Shown here piece after piece: positions 32,214-37,547 of a stretch of DNA of 37,547 nucleotides. This DNA comes from Candidatus Poseidonia sp. (GTDB lineage: Archaea > Thermoplasmatota > Poseidoniia > Poseidoniales > Poseidoniaceae), in the NCBI GenBank assembly GCA_030827475.1, contig JAUREJ010000017.1, positions 1 to 37,547 on the forward strand. Direction: 5' to 3'. Every line of letters begins with the position of its first letter. Position 1 is the first letter of the stretch. Made by a program: the position numbers and the translations under genes. Under the pieces are notes generated by a model. That model saw nothing but the letters and a program-made list of their open reading frames with translations. It made no database searches and was not told where the DNA came from.

Positions 32214-34555
32214 TGCGCGGCCGTGTTGCAACCTTGCTTGGCGTGCTGCTCATCGCCTTGTTGGCAGCCCCCCAGTTCACGGCTGCTCCAGCCGGCATTG
32301 GCTCAGCCGGCGACCAAGGGTGTACCTGTCACGGCGGAGCCTCCCCCGACACGACGGTGTTGGTCGACGGCCTTCCACAATCCTACAACGCCAGCGAAAC
32401 GTACTCCTTCACGGTGACCGTTGTCAACGATGCAATGGAACTGTACAACGGCGGTTCCCTCGAGGGTGATGACCCGTGGAACGGCCGCGCCGGAGGTTAC
32501 CGCATCCTCGTGTCCCACGGCGAGGTCGTCGCCGTGCCCGAATCCCAAGGCCAGGTCATGGACGATGGGTTAACGCACACCGAGGAAAGCAACACCGTCC
32601 GCTCGTGGACGTTTGAATGGACGGCTCCTGCAGCCGACGACCTCAACGTCGAAATGACGGTCTACGGAAACGCCGTCAACGGAGGCTCGGGCTCTGGAGG
32701 CGATTACTGGAATGTCGCTCAGTTGGATATCCCCGGCGTCAATGCCGGTGCCGTCGCTGCAAGCGCAAGTGCGCTGATCATCTTCCTGACGTCGATCGGC
32801 CTTGCTGCTGGCCTCATCTTTGCAGGCGTGTTGTGGGTCTTCTACCGTCGCTCTCCGGAGACGTTCACCATGGAACGGTTCTGGGGCTTCCTCAAGCCCT
32901 GGTTGACCACCACCGACCACAAACAGGTCGGTATCATGTACTTCCTCTTCGGCTTCTTCTTCTTCCTCGTCGGCGGTTTGCTCGCACTCCTCTTCCGGAT
33001 TCAGCTCGCCCTGCCCGAGAACGACTTCTTGACCTACGATGAATACAACTCCTTCTTCACCCTCCACGGAACCACGATGATTTTCTTGGCCGCCATGCCC
33101 ATGATCGCCGGGTTCATGAACTACGTTCTCCCGCTCCAAATCGGAGCAAAGGACCTTGCCTTCCCCCGAATCAACGCCATGGGCCTGTGGTTGTTGGTGT
33201 TCTCCGCCCCGTTGATCTTCACGGGCATCTGGTCGGGCGAAGGAGCCGATATCACGTGGGTGATGTACCCGCCCTATTCCTCCTTGAACGAAGCAAACCT
33301 CGGTTCGACGATGGCTGATTACGGCTCAAACCCCGGGACAACGGCGTTCATCTCCGGCATGATGATGCTCGGTGCATCCTCCACGCTCGGCGGTGTCAAC
33401 TTCATCACCACCGTCTTTACCATGCGTGCCCCCGGCGTAACCTGGATGAAGATGCCTTTGTTCTCGTGGTCGGTCTTCATCAGCGTGTTCATGCTCTTCA
33501 TGTCCCTGCCTGCGCTCATCATTGGTGTGGCGTTCCTGCTGTTCGACCACACCATCGGCACGCAATTCTTCGTCGCTGGAGGTGACCCCTTGCTCTTCCA
33601 GCACCTGTTCTGGTTCTTTGGCCACCCCGAAGTGTATGTGGTCATCGTTCCAGCGTTCGGTATCGTCTCCGAAGTGCTAGCGACATCAGCACGTCGGTCC
33701 ATTTTCGGCTACAAATCGATGGTTTTCGCCATGGCGGGCATCGGCATCGTTGGTTTCATCGTTTGGGGTCACCACATGCTGACCTCGGGTATGGACCCCT
33801 TCTGGCGGGCGGCTTTCATGATCACCACCATGCTCGTGGCCATCCCCACCGGAGCGAAAATCTTCAACTGGCTCGCAACGCTTTGGGGCGGCTCTTTGGT
33901 CATGAAGACCCACACCCTTTGGTCGCTGGGCTTCTTGGTGACGTTCACACTCGGCGGCATTTCAGGGATGTTCTTCCCCGTGGCCGGCCTCGATATTCAC
34001 TTCCACGATTCGTACTTCGTGGTCGCTCACTTCCACTACGTGTTCATCGGCGGAACGGTCTTCGCCCTCTTCTCCGCTGTGTACTACTGGTTCCCCAAGG
34101 CCACGGGCCGCAAGTTGAACGAGACCCTCGGCCTCTGGCACTTCCTCATCGGCTTCGCCTCCTACAACGCTGCCTTCTGGCCCATGCACGCCCTGGGCAT
34201 CATGGGCATGCCTCGCCGGACGCACACCTACACCGTCGAATCCGGCTTTGCGGAATACAACATGGCGGTCTCCACCTTCGCCTTCATCTTCGGTATTAGC
34301 CAACTTCTGTTGGTTTGGAACATCCTCTATTCCTCTCGTCGCGGAGAGCCCGTGGGTAAGGACCCGTGGGGCGGTTGGTCCCTTGAGTGGTCCACCACTT
34401 CGCCCCCACCAACGCCTTCCTTCCATGACATCCCCACACAGGGCGACATGAACATCGAGCACGGCCATCACAAGGACGAGCCTTCACTGATGGACCGGTT
34501 GCTCAAAGCCGAGCCGAAAGGAATGGTCGTCGGCCAACTGGAGGGAGAAGAATGA
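32213..34555 (+). CDS. coxA: Cytochrome c oxidase subunit I (A1 type) fused to an N-terminal exported CxCH domain
   Basis: The protein has 780 residues, against about 550 for the family. GGAGGTGA lies 6 nt before the ATG. Residues 1-25 look like a signal peptide. Residues 30-175 form a beta-rich external domain containing CTCH (C37, C39, H40), resembling the 'choice-of-anchor V'/reelin-like domains that begin with a CxxCH-type motif. A helix at 184-210 leads to the normal oxidase core from about 228. Metal ligands: H285 and H608 (haem a), H606 (haem a3), H471, H520 and H521 (CuB), with Tyr475 for the His-Tyr crosslink. D314, E473 and K549 match the D- and K-channel residues of A1 oxidases. 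The enzyme reduces O2 to water and pumps protons. Confidence 0.96.
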   Translation: MRGRVATLLGVLLIALLAAPQFTAAPAGIGSAGDQGCTCHGGASPDTTVLVDGLPQSYNASETYSFTVTVVNDAMELYNGGSLEGDDPWNGRAGGYRILVSHGEVVAVPESQGQVMDDGLTHTEESNTVRSWTFEWTAPAADDLNVEMTVYGNAVNGGSGSGGDYWNVAQLDIPGVNAGAVAASASALIIFLTSIGLAAGLIFAGVLWVFYRRSPETFTMERFWGFLKPWLTTTDHKQVGIMYFLFGFFFFLVGGLLALLFRIQLALPENDFLTYDEYNSFFTLHGTTMIFLAAMPMIAGFMNYVLPLQIGAKDLAFPRINAMGLWLLVFSAPLIFTGIWSGEGADITWVMYPPYSSLNEANLGSTMADYGSNPGTTAFISGMMMLGASSTLGGVNFITTVFTMRAPGVTWMKMPLFSWSVFISVFMLFMSLPALIIGVAFLLFDHTIGTQFFVAGGDPLLFQHLFWFFGHPEVYVVIVPAFGIVSEVLATSARRSIFGYKSMVFAMAGIGIVGFIVWGHHMLTSGMDPFWRAAFMITTMLVAIPTGAKIFNWLATLWGGSLVMKTHTLWSLGFLVTFTLGGISGMFFPVAGLDIHFHDSYFVVAHFHYVFIGGTVFALFSAVYYWFPKATGRKLNETLGLWHFLIGFASYNAAFWPMHALGIMGMPRRTHTYTVESGFAEYNMAVSTFAFIFGISQLLLVWNILYSSRRGEPVGKDPWGGWSLEWSTTSPPPTPSFHDIPTQGDMNIEHGHHKDEPSLMDRLLKAEPKGMVVGQLEGEE

Positions 34556-35922
34556 GCGGTGGAGAAGCGCACGTGGAAAACAGCATTTGGATGCGAGCCG
34601 TGCTGTTCGGTGGCGTCTTTGTGGCCATCGGTCTGCTCGCTTTTGCAACGATGGGTGTCGGTATCGCCAACGTCAAGCACGTCGCTTATGAAGACGCCAT
34701 CCACGAATACGAGGACGCCAAGTATGCCTACGAGAACGCCAAGGCCAACAACGCCAGCGACGTTGATATAAGCGCCCTCAAGGAAGCCAAAGACTTTGCT
34801 CACGAAGACGAAGTTAAAGCCCACCTGTCCTACCTCACCTGGCGAACAGCGGGCATCACCATTCTCTTGATGTGTTTCACCTACGCCTCCTTCATCGGTT
34901 TGGGCGGTTTCCTCAACTCGGTCTTCCCTGACGACCACGGTCATGACAACCACGGGTACGGTGGCGACGACCACGAGCACCACGGCTCGGGTTCACCCAT
35001 CGTCTTCTCCTTGGGCATCATGCTCTTCCTGATGGGTTTTCCCTCGTTCCAAGCCACCCTCGGCAACATGCTCTCGGGCGTGGATGCTGACCTCGGCGAC
35101 CTCGGATTGAGCATGATCGGACTTCTGTTCGTGACCGCTGGCGTTGCAAATTGGTGGCGTGAAGACCTTCCGTTCATCGGCAACAACGAGCAAATTGCGA
35201 CGGAAACTGACGAATGGTTTGCTGGCGAGCACATTCGAAAAGCCGGTTTATGGGTCTTTATCATGTCCGAAGTGATGGTTTTCGCGACCTTCTTTTCCTC
35301 CTACCTTCGCATGCGTACCGAATGGTGTACCGAATGGCAAGTAAGGGATGGAAACGAAAATTGTGCAGCCGTTGACACCCTGACCGCCTCGGATTTCCTG
35401 CGTCCCAACGGGGGTACGCTGGACGGGCTTGGCGGAACAGGCGACTTCATGACCCTGTTGCCGGGCGCAATCAACACCTTTGCACTCATCATCTCTTCCT
35501 ACACCATCGTGCTGGCACTCAAGACGGCCAAAAGCAAGGACTGGCAAGCACCGACCGGCAAGCTCGGAAAAATCATGCCTACCAAGAAGGCCGCCGTTCG
35601 CAACTACCTCATCGCCACCTTCCTGCTCGGTTCGATGTTTATCGTCTTGAAACTCGTTGAGTGGAGCCACTTGGTCGCTGAAGGATTCACCATCGGCGCC
35701 GCCGGTACGACGGGACAAGCAGCCTCCATCTTCTACGTCGCCACGGGAGCACACGGACTTCACGTCTTCATCGGGTTGCTGGTCATGCTCTACCTGATCT
35801 TCAAGGCCGATACGGTTGGCTACGATGAGAAGAACGGACAAGGTATCGAATACTTCGGGCTGTACTGGCACTTTGTGGACTTGGCTTGGGTGGTCATCTT
35901 CCCAGCCTTCTATCTGTATTGA
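34552..35922 (+). CDS. coxC: Cytochrome c oxidase subunit III with long N-terminal extension
   Basis: The protein has 456 residues; the usual length is 200-270. It overlaps coxA by 4 nt (ATGA) with GGAGG upstream. The C-terminal half is standard subunit III: EHIRKAGLWVFIMSEVMVF from about 226, GAINTFALIISSYT, ATGAHGLHVFIGLLVMLY, and the end YWHFVDLAWVVIFPAFYLY. The N-terminal 220 residues hold a transmembrane helix (about 14-38), a charged Ala/Glu/Lys helix (about 42-95), a second membrane helix (about 98-122), a His/Asp loop with six His (127-144), and two more hydrophobic helices (about 149-169 and 183-201). The His loop could bind copper or zinc; that is inference. Confidence 0.94.
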   Translation: MSGGEAHVENSIWMRAVLFGGVFVAIGLLAFATMGVGIANVKHVAYEDAIHEYEDAKYAYENAKANNASDVDISALKEAKDFAHEDEVKAHLSYLTWRTAGITILLMCFTYASFIGLGGFLNSVFPDDHGHDNHGYGGDDHEHHGSGSPIVFSLGIMLFLMGFPSFQATLGNMLSGVDADLGDLGLSMIGLLFVTAGVANWWREDLPFIGNNEQIATETDEWFAGEHIRKAGLWVFIMSEVMVFATFFSSYLRMRTEWCTEWQVRDGNENCAAVDTLTASDFLRPNGGTLDGLGGTGDFMTLLPGAINTFALIISSYTIVLALKTAKSKDWQAPTGKLGKIMPTKKAAVRNYLIATFLLGSMFIVLKLVEWSHLVAEGFTIGAAGTTGQAASIFYVATGAHGLHVFIGLLVMLYLIFKADTVGYDEKNGQGIEYFGLYWHFVDLAWVVIFPAFYLY

Positions 35923-35931
35923 GGTGAGAAA

Positions 35932-36309
35932 ATGGGAGAACACGAAACATCTGGAATCTTTGAATCGTTGGTTGAGAAACTGCCGGGAAACTTTGACATC
36001 TACTTTTGGAACTTCGTCATCCTGATGATTTTCACCGTCTTTGAAGTCGCCGCAGTCTTCTTTGACACAATCCCCCTTTCCGCCGTTTGGGCCATTCTCA
36101 TCGGTGTAGGCATCGTCAAGGGCTACGGCATCGCAGCCTACTTCATGCACTTGAAGGGAGACCCGCGGGTGTACACCCGCACGGCCCTCTTCCCCGTCTT
36201 GTTCGTGCTGCTCATGCTCTGGGGAATCGGCCTCTCCAATCCAGGTGCGGTCGGTGACCTCCCCGCTTGGTGTACACCGTTCTCCGACGGTTACGCAACG
36301 CGACGTTAA
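35932..36309 (+). CDS. coxD: Cytochrome c oxidase subunit IV (prokaryotic CoxIV family)
   Basis: The protein has 125 residues with three transmembrane helices at about 27-44, 49-71 and 84-100. The middle helix ends in VKGYGIAAYFMHLKGD, the signature of the small bacterial/archaeal oxidase subunit IV that packs against subunits I and III and helps stability. A very good Shine-Dalgarno, GAGGTGA, lies 4 nt before the ATG. The gene follows coxC by 9 nt and precedes the Sco-like gene by 12 nt, so it is within the operon. Confidence 0.9.
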   Translation: MGEHETSGIFESLVEKLPGNFDIYFWNFVILMIFTVFEVAAVFFDTIPLSAVWAILIGVGIVKGYGIAAYFMHLKGDPRVYTRTALFPVLFVLLMLWGIGLSNPGAVGDLPAWCTPFSDGYATRR

Positions 36310-36321
36310 GGAAGAAGACTC

Positions 36322-37547
36322 ATGGACGCTAGGAAAGGCTTGGTCTTCCTCGTTCTGTCGCTCCTCTTGCTCGTACCCGTTGAGGCGTACAAAGGCAGCC
36401 AACTGGCGCGTGGCCCGGTTGAATCTTTCCAACTCACCGACCAGAACGGCGATTCCTATTCGTTTGACTTTGACAGCGAAGGGGTCATCGTGGCGTCGTT
36501 CATCTTCACCCGTTGCCCCGATGTATGTCCCGTCATCACCCAGTCGCTGAAGAGCGTTGAACAAGAACTCACCGAGCGTGAACGCCAAGACGTGACTTTC
36601 GTTTCCATCACCGTGGACCCTGAATACGACACTCCCGAACGCCTTGCTGCATACGCTGACCTCCACCGGGTGGATTGGCCTCACCTCACCGGTACGGTCG
36701 AAGAACTCGAGCCCGTATGGGCAACCTTCGGTCTCGTCGTCCAAACCGCGGTGATTGAAGCCCACGTGATGGCGTACCAACCCGCTGAATCGTCGGTAAC
36801 GATCGCAGGAACCGACAACGCAGACGGTCAATACATGTTTACACTCAATGCTTCAACCGCAACCCAGATGCTCACAGAAGAGCGGAATTGGACCCTCAAC
36901 ACCTCACTTACCAGTTTTGGAACCATGCTCCACGGCATCAACGGTGTTGACGCTCCGGACGATGGAGCGTGGTATTGGGAACTCAACATCTGGAATGAAT
37001 CGGGGGGCGAATGGATGGCAAGCGAGGTCGGCATGGATGTTGTTGATGTGCTTCAACGCCCTCACTTTGCCTGGGCAGCCTCAAACGCGAACCGTTCCAA
37101 CCTCTCGGCGCCCGACCTTGAAAACGGGATCAGCATGTCCGTTGTGTGGCCGAACGGCAGCGTTGATGCCGTGTCCAGCGAGACCTTCACCGGATACCAT
37201 TTGACAGAGGGGGCGCTGGGAGAGGCGAACATCAACCGAACCATCGAGTCACAGTCTTTCGGCCACTACTTGTCATCGCTTGACGATGTCCCTGCTCCCG
37301 ACGACTGGTCGTGGTGGTGGAACCTCTTCGTCTGGAACCGTACAACGGGCGAATGGGCAACCTCAGAAGTCGGCATGGACGACCTTGCAGAACCCGAACA
37401 CATCGCTTGGGCACCGTCCACGATCAACGCTTCCTCGCTCCCTTCCCCGGTAAGCGGGAGTGCAGACCCGTCCGTCTGCAACGGCCACGGCTGGCACATG
37501 GGGTCGGGCGAAGGCCAGCACTGCATGTGCGATGACGGCTATGCGTG
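36322..37547 (+). CDS. Sco1/SenC-like copper chaperone with extra tandem domains, 3' end cut off by the window
   Basis: The open frame has 408 complete codons from ATG 36322 (MDARKGLVFLVLSLLLLVP) and runs off the right edge. AAGGA lies about 9 nt upstream. A signal peptide or anchor (1-22) precedes a thioredoxin-like Sco domain with the copper-binding FTRCPDVCP (C65, C69) and VSITVDPEYDTPERLAAYA. Sco proteins insert copper into the CuA site of CoxB, which fits the operon position. After about residue 150 the sequence departs from Sco: two homologous domains (about 189-264 and 303-376) carry APDD-W, GEW and SEVGMD, resembling DUF4430-type domains. Then C386-NGHG, C401, C403 looks like the start of an EGF-like module. 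Sco's third ligand is a His after the CxxxC; H148 is the only visible candidate, or the rest of the fold lies beyond the window. Confidence 0.88.
   Translation, partial: MDARKGLVFLVLSLLLLVPVEAYKGSQLARGPVESFQLTDQNGDSYSFDFDSEGVIVASFIFTRCPDVCPVITQSLKSVEQELTERERQDVTFVSITVDPEYDTPERLAAYADLHRVDWPHLTGTVEELEPVWATFGLVVQTAVIEAHVMAYQPAESSVTIAGTDNADGQYMFTLNASTATQMLTEERNWTLNTSLTSFGTMLHGINGVDAPDDGAWYWELNIWNESGGEWMASEVGMDVVDVLQRPHFAWAASNANRSNLSAPDLENGISMSVVWPNGSVDAVSSETFTGYHLTEGALGEANINRTIESQSFGHYLSSLDDVPAPDDWSWWWNLFVWNRTTGEWATSEVGMDDLAEPEHIAWAPSTINASSLPSPVSGSADPSVCNGHGWHMGSGEGQHCMCDDGYA
36886..37449 (+). repeat. Tandem duplication of an about 75-residue domain in the Sco-like protein
   Basis: Two stretches of the Sco-like protein align clearly: residues about 189-264 and 303-376. 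Both have APDD, then W-x-W, then WN, then GEW, SEVGMD, and later AWA followed by N-x-S and a Pro. The copies have diverged, so the duplication is old. The fold could be of the DUF4430/transcobalamin-like type, which is a guess from the W and G spacing. Confidence 0.75.

Noticed and set aside
35248-36831. 527-codon open frame on the minus strand
   Set aside because: It lies antisense to coxC, coxD and the Sco-like gene, which are certain. Its translation is Asp/Glu/Gly/His-rich with no domain, as expected for a shadow frame in GC-rich DNA.

Overview
The window reads as chromosomal DNA of an aerobic, probably marine euryarchaeon. My best guess is a member of the Poseidoniales (Marine Group II, Thermoplasmatota), although no rRNA is present to prove it. 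The archaeal evidence is a Sec61-beta/SecG protein, the chromatin protein MC1, an Hjc-type Holliday junction resolvase, an Lhr-type helicase, a Ser/His (Sec11-like) signal peptidase, a stand-alone RAM protein, an Lrp/AsnC regulator, a tandem-free XerA-type recombinase and TATA-box promoters, some placed for leaderless transcripts. The Poseidoniales guess rests on an A1-type haem-copper oxidase operon combined with giant membrane-anchored surface proteins. I saw no insertion sequence, CRISPR array, tRNA or rRNA.

Layout. 1-9026 (minus strand): a 5-kb gene for a secreted, C-terminally anchored surface protein with a poly-aspartate tail, followed by an Lhr-type helicase and a histone-deacetylase-fold enzyme cut by the left edge. 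9158-10573 (plus): a small two-helix membrane protein and a type I signal peptidase. 10558-14779: DNA-repair and protease genes in alternating directions: an RNase H-like protein, Hjc, a site-2-type membrane protease, an unknown coiled-coil protein and a macro-domain protein. 14908-20489 (plus): a 1770-residue surface protein in which PA14 and LamG-like domains sit inside what looks like a TIGR03790-type domain, then a RAM protein. 20590-22892: MC1 with a clear promoter and terminator, XerA, a 60-residue Cys-containing basic protein, and a helix-hairpin-helix protein with a histone-H1-like tail. 22972-25060 (plus): a TupA-like ATP-grasp protein translationally coupled to an unknown protein, then SecG. 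25064-26883 (minus): a small unknown protein and a polytopic membrane protein. 26925-30333 (plus): an RNA m5C methyltransferase, an anchored exported protein and an Lrp regulator. 30293-30817 (minus): a Toprim protein. 31233-37547 (plus): an aa3-type oxidase operon, coxB-coxA-coxC-coxD, followed by a Sco-like copper chaperone cut by the right edge.

How the genes fit together. The oxidase operon is tightly coupled (1-nt and 4-nt overlaps, strong Shine-Dalgarno sites) and keeps the metal ligands and proton-channel residues of an A1 oxidase. Several of its subunits carry unusual extra exported parts: CoxA begins with a secreted CxCH-containing beta domain, CoxB has a roughly 90-residue insertion, CoxC has a long N-terminal extension with a His-rich loop, and the Sco-like protein carries two tandem extra domains and the start of an EGF-like module. 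The signal peptidase, SecG and membrane protease would serve the export of the large surface proteins. MC1 and the HhH/H1-like protein are two different candidate chromatin proteins within about 2.3 kb. Several neighbouring genes overlap tail to tail by 12-41 nt, so the region is very compact.
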